Shown here: positions 47,897 to 60,900 of the stretch, piece by piece
Position numbering within the stretch: the first letter of the stretch is position 1
Layout of the letters: the number at the start of each line of letters is the position of its first letter
Assembly (NCBI RefSeq): GCF_012273895.1
Contig: NW_024045134.1
Span: 1,922,001 to 1,986,000, forward strand
From: Zerene cesonia
Lineage: Eukaryota > Arthropoda > Insecta > Lepidoptera > Pieridae
Reading direction: 5' to 3'
DNA length: 64,000 nt
Position numbers and translations under genes: made by a program
Notes under the pieces: generated by a model
Seen by the model: only the letters and a program-made list of their open reading frames with translations
Told to the model about the DNA's origin: nothing
Databases searched by the model: none

Positions 47897-49928
47897 CTAG
47901 CTGAGGGCCGAGTACGCGGGGGGCGGGGGCGACGGGGCCTCCCGCCCGGGGAGCAACACCGCGATGTGGTACGGCGGTGGGGCCTCCGGGGAGGAGGAGG
48001 GCCCCGCCGTCTGTTCAGAGCTTTGGAGCAACGTGGCCAGCGATATGTCCTCTGAGGGCTCGGAGGGCGGCTGGAATGTAATGAAGACCATGTTACGATG
48101 TAACTCAGTGGCAGTTTGCAAATAAATTTGTGCGTGACTGTTGCTCACGATGGATCAAACAAATTTAAATCAAATTTGACCCAGATTGAAAATCTTTTTT
48201 TTTTATTATCTACAATTCGTCGGGTTATATATACAAAAAATTATATTTATATATGTAAAAAAAATACGCTTTATATCGTTCACAGCGCCAATGTTTTCAA
48301 TTCGATTTATTAAAATTAAAAAAAAAACATATTTATTGACATACTAGCGGTCAATCCCGGCTTCGCCCGTATATAGCCTATAGTCTTTTCTCAATAAATG
48401 GGCTGTCTAACACTGAAAGAATATTTCAAATCGGACTAGTAGTTCCTGAGATTAGTGCGATCAAACAAACAAACAAACTCTTCAGCTTTATAATATTAGT
48501 GCTCTGTAGTATCTGCTCCAGATCTGACGAGATAATATAAGTATAGATAATTAACTACATTTCCCATGTGACCCACTGACTACCGAACTAGTAGGGAACT
48601 GTGTTTCGATTGTCGGTGGCTTTCCCCTTAAAACAACGTTATATCACATTTTATGTCTAATTGAAAGAATAGGAAAGAATAAATTTATTAGTTGTACTAG
48701 AATAAGATTCGTTCCGATAATTCGGGCAGGAAGAACCTGCGAACGGCCACTCACCATCCGATCCCTGGTGCCGGTGGAGCAGACGCGGTCGGGCGGGAAG
48801 GCGGGCGGCGGCGGCGCGCGCGGGCGGCACAGCGACAGCGCGCACCCCATCCCGCACACGCACGCCATCGCCGCGCACATCACGCCCGCCTCGCTGCTGC
48901 CCGCTTCGTGTATCACCTGCGGAAAAGTGGCCGGAAGTTTTTGGTGCTGCGCGCTAGGTGGCTGGCGAGCTGGGATTGGCTGCGGACTTGTAATACGCGA
49001 GTTTAGAAAAATTTCGAAAAGATTTTTGTTGTTATATACTAGGAATATTTAAAGCATTTAACTTTCTGGTCCCGGATCAGATCCCGTCCAATTTCCCTCT
49101 TGAATTTAAATATCTATGAAATGCTATGAGTTATCCTAATGCAAGAGATAATTATTCTTCTTTTATTTTATGCAGTTACAATATTCGTCTGTTTATAAAA
49201 AAAAAAGTACTTACTTTTAATAATTGATTTCATTTCAATCACATTATTATAACAGTGATATATAATCAATATATAATCCTCCTAAATATCCAAACAACGA
49301 GCATGATCCATTCAATTATCATCCCAATATCACTTACCTGTCGATCGAAATAGTACTTCGCTCCAGCAATAAACACTGTGGCCAGTGCTAACGACACAAG
49401 TATCCCAAACTTCAAATGTGGAGCCATCATGGGCGAATGCTGCAAACCAAGAGCTGCGGTACGTAGTAGCGTATCTGGGGTGACACTCCGCGCAGCTGCA
49501 AGGCTAGCTATAGTAGGCTGCGGTGGCTCTAGCGGTATCTCCACGTACATGCTTGGCTCTTCTACCGTCCGTCGGGAGGTGTGTACGGGTGGCACCGGTG
49601 GGGGGCTGTTCGGATTATAGCTGTTATATATTCAGTTAAGGTACTGACGATAATAATAAATATACAATAGCAAAATTAAAAATTCAACAAAATAAATGAG
49701 ATAAAATGGGGAGTTGTTTGAATAAAATTTTAAAAAGGAATTAAATTACACAAGTTTTATTAGAAATAGATATATTTATTTTTATATATAATTTAATTAT
49801 GTCTATTTCATAAGCGAAAAAAAAACTTCTAAACATTGGGAACTTTTGACTTACTTATATTGTCTTTGTGTGCGCGGTCGTCTGGGTGCACAGTCCACGG
49901 GCACGAAGCGGTGCACGGGCGCCGCCAT
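47897..49928 (-). CDS. Unrecognised membrane protein with PPxY motifs
   Basis: Family not recognised. Exons on the - strand: start codon at 49928, to 49855; 49620-49338; 48916-48755; 48070-47897 with the stop. Phases agree, giving 230 aa. The ATG at 49928 has a good context (GGGCATGG). Residues 1-95 are Pro/Arg-rich and polar. A hydrophobic stretch FGILVSLALATVFIAGA lies at 96-112. A second, cysteine-rich one (VMCAAMACVCGMGCALSLC) lies at 131-149. The tail has PPPY at 204-207 and PPAY at 223-226, close to the end (SALS). PPxY motifs bind WW domains of NEDD4-family ubiquitin ligases, so a membrane-bound adaptor or substrate is a fair guess, with both tails cytoplasmic. The coding exon at 49855 begins with an acceptor at 49984, so there is an upstream non-coding exon. 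Confidence 0.78.
48344..48500 (-). mobile_element. Helitron-like non-autonomous element, second subfamily
   Basis: It begins CTAGCGGTCAATCCCGGCTT and ends with TTTATAATATTAGTGC; the interior matches the reverse of 41440-41652. It lies in an intron of the PPxY gene. Confidence 0.65.
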
Positions 49929-49984
49929 GCCCTTGCGGCCGCCCGGCGGGCCCGCGCACGCACGACCGCGCGATCTACCCACCC

Positions 49985-51361
49985 CTGTTAACCAGATAAA
50001 GGGAATTTAGCTCGAATCTTTGCTCAGAAAACAGACAAATATCCAGCTTTACCTCGCGTCTTTGCTTGATATATAGATATATATCTAACTTGAGCACAAA
50101 TGATTGTTTGGCAATAGATTTATAATACATCTGCTCCATGCCCCACAGGAGCATATGAACTTCACTTTGCTTGGATAGTGAAAGTATTGTTATAATATAG
50201 TTTGCATTCTGAAATTATTACACCACTCAGAGCGGCAATTTTTTACCAAAATTCCAAAATAGGGCCAAAAGTAAACAATTGCCTATCAAGCACATAATCA
50301 TGTCAATCAGTTGAAAGTTGTTGTGTTACAAAACAAGCAAACAAAATGAAAGAAAGCAAACCAAAACTCTCAACATGACTCACACAGATGCAAGCATCAC
50401 AGAGAAGCTTTTAAAACTAAACTAAAATATATGAACAAATAGCTTTTAATATTCAATTCTTATAGAAAAACATTTTGACATAAATGGACATAAAAGAAGC
50501 ATCTAGGAAGTGTATAGTAATCACAAATATAAGATGTTTCAATATTTTATACATCCAATCTCATTAATAAATAAATCGACACAGCAATTTTATATATAAT
50601 CTATGAATTTTGGCATGTTTTGTTATGGTATAATATGGTATCTTTATTTTCTGAATCTATTGGAAAAGTTATTACCTGCCGATAAAGAAGACGGCACTCA
50701 ATGACGACCACTATAGCACTGACTACGTTTATCTATCCAAAAATGCATTTGGAATAATGTTTGACCTAAGCCCTAACAATAAGCCTTTAATTTTAACAAT
50801 AATTGGCGATAAGCTTCAACACTAGCATATTTATTATAGATGCATTTAGCAAGAGTAATAATTAATTAAAGGGGAAGCACTAAGATCCACTATTAAATTG
50901 GTTTTATTCACAAAAACACAATAATCACTATGTATTTCAACAGTACTGATCCATCGATATTCCCTTAAAAACACAATTATTATGAGGAGCAAATGAAGTT
51001 AGATTGCGCGAAAATGACAATAAACACAAAATTGATTGATCGATGATGAGATTATTGAATAGAAACGAATTATATGCGAATTATGACAGCCATTATTCGC
51101 ATTTCAACTTGGGGGCTGGGGCTTTTCAGCTGTTGAAGGCGGGGATGGGGTGGGGTCAGAAAGATGGAAGAAGTTGCCATTGCAATTTTCACATTTCACT
51201 TTGCGACTTCGCGCATTTATAAAAGAATACAATAATCAGAATTGAATTGTCAAATCCAATTTTACGTAATATGATTCTGATTATTGCATATACGTTTATT
51301 TTCAATTGCCGTTAAATTTTAGATTATTATGTTCATAACAAAATTAGTTTTTTAAACTTAC
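49985..51361 (-). other. 5' intron of the PPxY gene, nothing else seen
   Basis: Between the acceptor at 49985-49986 (TTAACAG on the - strand) and the proposed donor at 51360-51361. AT-rich; no ORF or repeat recognised. Confidence 0.4.
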
Positions 51362-51480
51362 CGCCAAACAATCTATTGTTCTAGCCAAAGCCAAGTGGCA
51401 AGTATGTAGATAAGGTACGTTTCCGGAAAATTCTAAATCTTCGTTCGAAAACCTCAAAGCACGACCATCTTGATTTAGGA
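51362..51480 (-). other. Probable 5' non-coding exon of the PPxY gene
   Basis: On the - strand, sequence ending TTGTTTGGCG is followed by a consensus donor GTAAG at 51361. The matching acceptor is at 49985. The 5' limit is approximate; no ATG in frame with the coding exon is claimed. Confidence 0.45.
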
Positions 51481-51914
51481 AAATCGTGTAGATGTTGGTA
51501 AATCAATTCTTAGATTACATGCAAATTTAGCAATAATTGGAATATATGGATATTTTATTACGTATAGTTTCAGTTTTATATTTTCAAAACCAATAAATAC
51601 GTTTCCTTACCAAAAAAAGTATAATGATTTTCGAACGTTAACGGATATTTATATAAATACGTGCGGCAACTGGGCAATTCACTGGTTGGCACTTGGCAGT
51701 AATTAATTTGTGTTGAGTATTGACAATTGACAGTTGTTTGTGATTTGTGTAACGGTGATGTTGATACGTGCTATTTATTCCAACAATTTAAATTTTTGCT
51801 ATTAATGATTCACTATATTATTCGCATATGTTTAATATACATATATAGGATATCTGTGTAACTTGCATTACATAGTATATACTCAAATAATAAGTGCAAA
51901 TACTGTGAGGCACA
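51481..51914. promoter_or_regulatory. Divergent promoter region of the PPxY gene and SPSB3
   Basis: About 430 bp separate the proposed 5' exon of the - strand gene from the SPSB3 start codon at 51915. No clear TATA box. Confidence 0.5.
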
Positions 51915-54900
51915 ATGCTAGTGGCTCGATCCGTTTCACCAACTCGGACTAATGATCGCGACCGCTGTGCCAGACCCTACTGCCAGTGCTGGAATAAAAA
52001 AGCACCTGTATCGTGGACTCAGCTAAGATCTTGTACCTGCGGAGAAGATAATGATGGTAATGTTTTAAATATCTAGCAGCACATATAAATTTGATCATAG
52101 AACAATAGCACACCGTCAGCCGTGACTTACTAAAACCAATGATCGTTATGAAGATAAATGATAAAGTATGCAAATGAATAGTAATGAATTAAAATAATAT
52201 GCAGACTATAAAACAGGTCACATTAAATTTCATTTGATCTGTGACTAGATTTATTTCAAAGAAAATGCAAACAAATCATTTCTATCAATTCCATTTATAT
52301 AATTTTTTAATAACAATAAAAATTTATCAACCCTGATTTTAAATAATTAATTATATGTAAAATTTTTTGAAAAATCCATTAATCTAATCATATATCCGAA
52401 AAGCAGTCTGTTAACACTTGGTTTTGGCTGGCTGAAGTCAGCTTGCTTAGGTGCAGGTAGCTAAACCTATTACAAGATTTGTCTTAGTCTGTGAAGGCCG
52501 ACCAAAGTAGTGACACTACAAAGAAATAGGTGCAGCCATTTGCCATAAGATTAAACCAAATTTTTTCACATAGAATAAGATTGAATTTCATGAGTTTAGT
52601 TTTGTTTTAAGATTCTCATAGTGTGTTTCCCAATTGAAGTTTTGTGAATTAATTGACAGAGAGATAATGTCCACACAATTTAATTGATCAAATATGATAT
52701 TCAAAACCAATGAATTACATTAAATAGAAACTAAAAATAATATCCCTAGGGGTCAAGTAAATAACTCAATAACAAAAAAAGTTTGAAATATTCTTTTGTC
52801 TTTCTGTTGGTTAGCTTGCTGGATGTATTTTGATGAAGCTTTATTTGTTTTAAGTGATGGGCAATATATGAGCTTCAATTTGTTTTGATGAATTTGAATT
52901 TCAATCAATGCAATGTGTGAAGTTAGTTGCAGGCACAGCTAGTCAGTAATGATAATATTGTAACCACAATTCATGCAAACAATAAATTCAATTTAATGTA
53001 ATGGATTTAACAACATGGTAAAATACACCATGGAGCTGATAACTGTATTTGTGTTGTTTAAAGTAAAGCAATGGGCCATATTAATAAGCAAATTTTTTTA
53101 ATCCCTGTTAAAGTATTATCCGTTTAGAAAACTATTACACAATTATATAAAAATGTAATGAAAAGAAGGGCAAATTACAAATAACACATTTTTGAACGGT
53201 CATGTTAAATAAATAATAATTGGACACATAAGTGTCGAATAAAAATTGAAACGTTAGCCCTAAATAAAGAATGATTTGCAAATTCTGTATTAAATTATTA
53301 GCTTTATGTATGGATTTGTTAAATATTTATTTTATACTAATTATATAAATTTATTTACCAAAAAATTTTTTTCTTTGTTAATGACATTGTGCATAAGAAT
53401 TTTGTGCAAATTAAATTTAGTTTAATGCTTGAATTAATGGAGGTACTCATTGATTTAAACAATGAAACACTTATTATAACTGATATTAAAAAATCACTTG
53501 TATATACACTTATATAGAATAATATTTTTAAAAGGGAATAAATTTGTTTTCTAAATTTGTTAAATTTGTTTAGGTTAGATTTAGAGAGAGATATATTACC
53601 AAAATAAGAGTTCAGATACTCTAGCTAAACTCTACTCTTTACAGTAGTTTCAGTTTCTTTGTACTTTACTAGTTGTGCCCTCGGATTCGTTCGCGCACAC
53701 ATAGATTCAAATTCATATTACATTCTTAAAAAAAAATTATAGCCCATATGTTGCCAAGGATTAAAAGCTATATGTGTAATTAAAAAAGTTTCATCAAAAT
53801 TAGTCCAGTAGTCCAATAGGATGCCCCTTTTCCTCATCCCTCCTAGCACATTTCTTCTTTCCAGTCGACAATCCATTCCTTATTCCTTACCCCCTAAAAA
53901 TCGGGCAGCGCATTCGCATAGGCACTGCCTCCGAATGTTCATGGGCGGTGGTGATCGCTTACCATCAGGCGAAGCACCAGCACAGTTGCCCGCTCTGACA
54001 TAAAAATGAAAAGTCATATCACATAAATAAAATGGATGTCCTTTCCAGTCAGCGAATGGAATTGGGAGCAACCGAACGGCATCGGATCCAGCTGGGTGAT
54101 GGTCAGCGAGGACAAGAAGCAAGTGACCTTCCACCCGTTCTACAGCTCGGGCACGGCGGCCGTGAGGGGCGACGCGCCGTTGCTGCACAACTATCATTAC
54201 TACTGGGAGATAAAGATACTTACAGAGACTTACGGTACTGACATTGTGAGTAGGTGACGTGTGTTAAATATTTGCTTGGCAAGTGGGTAGATGGTGCTTC
54301 AATTACAGGTGACGAAGACTGTATGTACTTGTAGGAAATTTATATATATATGTATGTACTGTTTAAGATATTTTTTTATGTCATGGCCGACAATAGAGCT
54401 GGCGGATCGTTTGCAAGTAACCGCTACTACCCCCCATGAACGTTTGGAGAGGCGTAGTCGTTTGCCGACCTTAGAATATAATATATTAGTTGCGTAAAAT
54501 CAAATACGAAAAACAGTTTTAATAAGTATTAGTTTTTTTATATCACAAACAAAATGCATGCCGAGTTTGTGGACCTGCTATTAAACAAATTAGTTTTGAA
54601 TTTTGTCCATTACAGTCTTAAAATATTTATTTTTATAGTATTCAATTGGGCCCTTGATAAAGACTTTTTTAAACCGACGTTGCCAAGTGGTTCCGATTTC
54701 GCATTGTATTTTTTATTTATTTAAACCATTTGTAATAACTACGTTTTTCCTCATTTTTTGAGTTATTCTATTTCAATTCATAGTAACCGCAGGTCTGCGG
54801 TTTNNNNNNNNNNNNNNNNNNNNNNNNNNNNNNNNNNNNNNNNNNNNNNNNNNNNNNNNNNNNNNNNNNNNNNNNNNNNNNNNNNNNNNNNNNNNNNNNN

Positions 54901-57900
54901 NNNNNNNNNNNNNNNNNNNNNNNNNNNNNNNNNNNNNNNNNNNNNNNNNNNNNNNNNNNNNNNNNNNNNNNNNNNNNNNNNNNNNNNNNNNNNNNNNNNN
55001 NNNNNNNNNNNNNNNNNNNNNNNNNNNNNNNNNNNNNNNNNNNNNNNNNNNNNNNNNNNNNNNNNNNNNNNNNNNNNNNNNNNNNNNNNNNNNNNNNNNN
55101 NNNNNNNNNNNNNNNNNNNNNNNNNNNNNNNNNNNNNNNNNNNNNNNNNNNNNNNNNNNNNNNNNNNNNNNNNNNNNNNNNNNNNNNNNNNNNNNNNNNN
55201 NNNNNNNNNNNNNNNNNNNNNNNNNNNNNNNNNNNNNNNNNNNNNNNNNNNNNNNNNNNNNNNNNNNNNNNNNNNNNNNNNNNNNNNNNNNNNNNNNNNN
55301 NNNNNNNNNNNNNNNNNNNNNNNNNNNNNNNNNNNNNNNNNNNNNNNNNNNNNNNNNNNNNNNNNNNNNNNNNNNNNNNNNNNNNNNNNNNNNNNNNNNN
55401 NNNNNNNNNNNNNNNNNNNNNNNNNNNNNNNNNNNNNNNNNNNNNNNNNNNNNNNNNNNNNNNNNNNNNNNNNNNNNNNNNNNNNNNNNNNNNNNNNNNN
55501 NNNNNNNNNNNNNNNNNNNNNNNNNNNNNNNNNNNNNNNNNNNNNNNNNNNNNNNNNNNNNNNNNNNNNNNNNNNNNNNNNNNNNNNNNNNNNNNNNNNN
55601 NNNNNNNNNNNNNNNNNNNNNNNNNNNNNNNNNNNNNNNNNNNNNNNNNNNNNNNNNNNNNNNNNNNNNNNNNNNNNNNNNNNNNNNNNNNNNNNNNNNN
55701 NNNNNNNNNNNNNNNNNNNNNNNNNNNNNNNNNNNNNNNNNNNNNNNNNNNNNNNNNNNNNNNNNNNNNNNNNNNNNNNNNNNNNNNNNNNNNNNNNNNN
55801 NNNTTTTGCTTCGTAGATAGCTGGACAACTGAAATAACACATAGGCACTTTTTATACCGATATTCCTACGGGATACGGTTAAACAGCACGCTTACGCGGT
55901 TTCAACCGCGGGTCACAGCTAGTGAAAACATTACACAACATACTTACACACAAATCATTCCTCTTTATTATCTTCCCTCTATATATCTTTCCTCTATATA
56001 TTTTACTAGATCTAGCTTAAAGTAAGTACTTATACCAATACCCTTTCCCCCCCCAGATGGTAGGCCTCGGCACGAGCAAAGTGAACACGACAGATTTCGA
56101 GTTCACATCGCTCCTGGGACAAGATGGCGAATCGTACGGGCTCTCCTACCGGGGCACCGTTAAACACAACGCCACAGAGATGCTGGAGTCGGCCGGGTTC
56201 TGTCGGGGCAGCATCGTGGGCGTGCGGGTGGACATGTGGCGTGGGACGCTCGAGTTCTACCTGAACAGGCGAGCGCAGGGTGAGTTGACTCGAATCCCAC
56301 CGCTGCCACAGAATAATAGTTGAAAATGAAAATGAAATATTATATCACCTTTTTAATAATTAAGATAAATGTCTAGTGGTAGTGGTAGGTAGTATCATTG
56401 TGCTTTTTTTCTGTTGTAACAAATTTATATTTTTTTAATGTTTTCAAATCCATCCTTTTTTTAAACATGCTTTTAGCTTAATGGATTTCTGTATAATAGG
56501 TGATACTCAACCTACTGTACGTTTATACAGTATGTTTATACAGACACGATTTTAAAGACGTCGATAGAAGAGTATAGAATTTTATAATTAGGAATATTTC
56601 GTAAACGCTTTTATTATCTACAACGGTATGTTTTTATGTAATCGACTATGACCGATTTTGACCCACTTAAATCGGAAAGATTTAATTCAAACTTTGTACA
56701 CTTATCAAGGATCGATGGCAATACAATAATTTCATGAGTACATTTTATTATCCTAATCAAAATCGCCTGGGTTAAATAATTTCCGCACGTATACTCTGTA
56801 TAAGAGCAAGTGAGTCATTGATTTTACAATTAAACCGGTTTTTTTTTGTATTATTTTGCTGTTAAAAGTGTTTGTATTAGATGTAAAAGCATAGATGTTT
56901 ACGGAAAAATGTATGGATACATGATAATAAGTAATTAAATTGTAAATTATCTCTCTCATATGATAAAGACGCCTGACGATGCACTGCACTTGCTTGAGGT
57001 CAACCAAGGTTAATCAAAAGTGTCTCTGTCTGTAACTGTTTATGATTTATGGTACTGTTATACAGGATGGTTCAAAATATTTATAAAAAAAAATTGTGAA
57101 AAAAACAATGCCTTAATTAGGTAGCGTTTCGCAACATATATTTAGATAATGATTACACAAACAAATAAATACAAAATAATATATTTAATTTTGTTCTTAA
57201 AATTGTTTGAAAAATGCGAGAAACGGAAACGGAAGGGATAAAAAATAGATATGAATTATGTTATTCAGTGCTTTAAATTTTTTTTATACATAATTTAAAA
57301 AAAGTACTTTTAAAAGGAAATAAAGCTTATGAATAAATATATGAACTTGTTGTATTGCAATTCTATCATGTAATATAACGAAGATATATTAAAGAATTTC
57401 CAAGACATGTGATTCGATATTTTTTATGTAATACCGGGCTTCTGATCCGGTGGCTAGCCTGGATGGTAAGCGTACGCATTTAAGGGTTAAAAAATAAAGA
57501 AAAATATAACGATGAGAATAAATAAATGAAAGGAAGTGGATAGGGATACGGCTCCGGCTCCCCTACTCACCGAACGAAACACAGTAGCATGCTACTGGGG
57601 AGAGTGAGGGGAAGGGGGGGACCACACCTTCCCCGGTGCCGAAAAATGCGCGACTCCCACACTTAAGTTTATCAAAACTACCGTCCAGCATCACGTGACG
57701 ATAAGACCTTAAGAACTACATTGTAATTAGATAATGGGCACTTAACCTCTTAACATTGTACATTAAGTTTCCACTCGATTGTTTATCTTAGTGAATTAGT
57801 TTATCATCGTTGACTTTAGGTAGCTATCGCGTATTAAGGGCCGTTGGGTGGTACGAAGTACCAAGTGTTATGATTAGAATACGATAATAAGTGATTTTTA

Positions 57901-60900
57901 TTGACGGTATTTAAATATTTAACAGTGGTATAAAGTAAAGCCTTTATTGTTGATTCTAGTTTAAATTACAAAAGTCTTAATTAAATTATATGCAAAACGT
58001 AAATGACTAACTTTCATTAATACTCTGTCCTTAATTCTTCCAATCTAGCATCCTAAATAAGACTTCTAAGATGACTGAGAATATTTGAGGTGAAATACGA
58101 TTGCTTTAGCATATGCCCGTCTAGATAGAGAATTGTTCGCCAATTGCATTGTTGTAATATACCTTCTATAAGTTCGCGCTGTACTCTTGGTGTATATGTG
58201 TTGGAGTATTCATAAGAGTATCCATACCCAGGTCACAAATTAACGCCCAATTTAATACTTAATTTGTGCAGTTTTTTATCCCCTCCACTCGCGCCTCCTA
58301 CTCACCTAAAGAATCGATTTAGTAGTGTTTAAGATGACAAAAAAGTCATTCAATTACGTCTTCGTTTTACAATACGGCTTAAGATTCGACCATTTTTAAT
58401 GACTTCTCTACATTGTATTATGTAAAACATTAAAGCGTTATATTACTGACATCATCAAACCTGAGGTTCAAAATGATGAAGACTATGTGAGCTCTCGTTC
58501 TGACGTGGCCAGAAGGGATCATACTTGTAAGAAGGTACTTGTAATACGTGGTCATATTTGAAAGAAGGAATCGAAGAAATAAAAGAACGAAAAGTGCCCC
58601 AAATCCTTAGGATATTACCTCGAAACTGTTCTAGAAGGTATCTATCGCAAGCGGATTATCCTCGTCTAAGATTTTTATGCAATATCCATTGCATAACACA
58701 TGGTGTATAATTATCTTGAGGTAAAATATACTTGTCAGGAGTCACGTATGCGTGTTTTATGTACCCAAGTTTAAGGTTAATACACCTTGCTGCTTCCGAG
58801 TAATGATATTGTGCAATTGTGACGAAATTATTAGTTGAGTTAGAAAAAAATATTCATTATATATATTTTTTAAACAAGAAATACCAAGGCAGATCGTTAT
58901 GCAGAAGATTCTGCGAGATTTTCTCGCCTAAAGCGAAATAGCATACCCGATGTTGCAATAAGATTCTCGGAGAAAATATGAGATCTCTGAATGCGTATCT
59001 CAGCGTTATAAAATACTAGCTGCGCCCCGCGGTTTCACCCGCGTGAGTCCGTATCCCGTAGGAATATCGTGATATGGACGTACCAAATTTAATTGCAATC
59101 GGTTCAGTAGTTTTTGCGTGAAAGAGCAACAAACATGCACACATCCTTACAAACTTTCGCATTTATAATATTATTAGGCGGATTAGTAGGATAGGATTTA
59201 CGGATGAAAACCAGAGACCATGTTAGATGTTGTTATTATTTTAATAAACAGATGGCTATGTAGCAGATTAAAAGAAGAAAAAAAACAGTATTCCTTGTGT
59301 GTGTACACCTATATAGATATCCTAACATCGACTTAAATATTAAATATTAAACATAAATATTAAGAACTAAAATCTTAGGCGAGTTATCCTGCGACCACCT
59401 GCAATCGTAATGTTCGGTGAAGTTCTGTCTTGTATTATTTTGTAATGTGTAAAGATCGCACCTAAGTAGAAACCACCGTTTTTTAATTTTTAGTTTTTAT
59501 AGCATTGAAATGCTTTTATAAATGATAAATTTTTTGAAAGAATAGAAAAAATTCGATCACGGGGCGGAAAAAAAAATTATCATTTAGAAATCCCTTCTTA
59601 TTAGAATAACAACAAACCAGGAAATCCATAAAAGACGCTTATAGAACACGTTTTTTTTTTGCTAGCATTTCGTTATACAGGATGTTGTTTTTTTGCTAGC
59701 ATTTCGTTGTTCAGGGTGTTGTTTTTTGCTAGCATTTCGTTATACAGGGTGTTGTTTTTTGCTAGCATTTCGTTGTACAGGGTGTTGTTTTTTGCTAGCA
59801 TTTCGTTGTACAGGGTGTTGTTTTTTCAACAGGCATATCCTTCTACAACCTCCGCAGACACCAGGCTCTGTACCCCATGCTGTGCTCCACGGCGGCGCAG
59901 TCGAGCATGCTGCTGATATACGCCGCCTCCTGGCGTGCCTCGCTTCTGGTGGACGCTGCCAAAATACTCGCAGCGTCGCTGAGGAATGACAGACAGACGG
60001 CGTTGCCGCCGGGCTTGTGGTACACGTGCAGGTCGCAGTTCTGGCTCACTTTGCCCACGGATGGTGAGTTTTGGTGTACTTGTGATTATTTATGTGGATG
60101 GATTGATGTTTGTATGTTTGTTACTCTTTCACACGAAAGTTTCTCTTTCAAAACAGTTTATCGTATCTGTATGAAATTTTATACAGAGATAGATTATAGT
60201 CTCGATAAGCGCATAGGCTACTTTTTAACCCGGTACCACGCGAGGACGCCCCGGATTATAGCTAGTATGAAATTTAAATAAATTTGCACAAGGTATCTTG
60301 AATTATTGAGAGACGCACCATAAAATAAAGAATAGAGTAGTGATGAGCTACCAAGTTAGTCTATAGCCTATAGTATTACAATAGTGTTGTGCCAAACGAT
60401 AAACTGGCAAGATCTATTATTCAAACAGCCCAGCCTAGCCTAGTCACTATAGTCTAAGTCAAAGTGTTGGACGGAATTCGTGTTAGGTCTTTTTTTATAC
60501 AGGATGTTTTAAAAATATTTTTGGTATTACGACAAAAATGTTTTTAAAACATATTTATAAATAGTATTTTCGTCATTTTGCCAAAAAATATGAGTGTCAA
60601 TCACGATAAACAATTAATTTATAGTTTGTTCTAGAATTTAGATTTACTTTTAATCCGTGCTATATGGAAATCTTTGTCTATAATAAGAATCGATATAACT
60701 TGTATTGGTATAAACAACTAGGTCGTTAACATTTTAATTTAAACTGGTAAAAGTAACTCTAGTTATAATTCTTTATCAATTTTAGTTAATATATAGGGTG
60801 ATGATAAATGTTGTTTAATGTTTTTTTAAAAACAATTGATAAAACAGTATCCATAAGGAAGTGATGGTTAATTTGGGTTATCGCATAATGTTATTTTGAA

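Noticed and set aside
54758..55848. Three long ORFs
   Set aside because: Products of the 1000-N gap with short repeat-derived ends.
59661..59830. CRISPR-like array
   Set aside because: The units are contiguous tandem repeats without unique spacers, and the genome is eukaryotic.
59659..59989. Repeat-rich ORFs with FFASISLYRVL-like units
   Set aside because: A 33-bp intronic repeat read in the wrong frame; the SPSB3 exon begins at 59833 in another frame.
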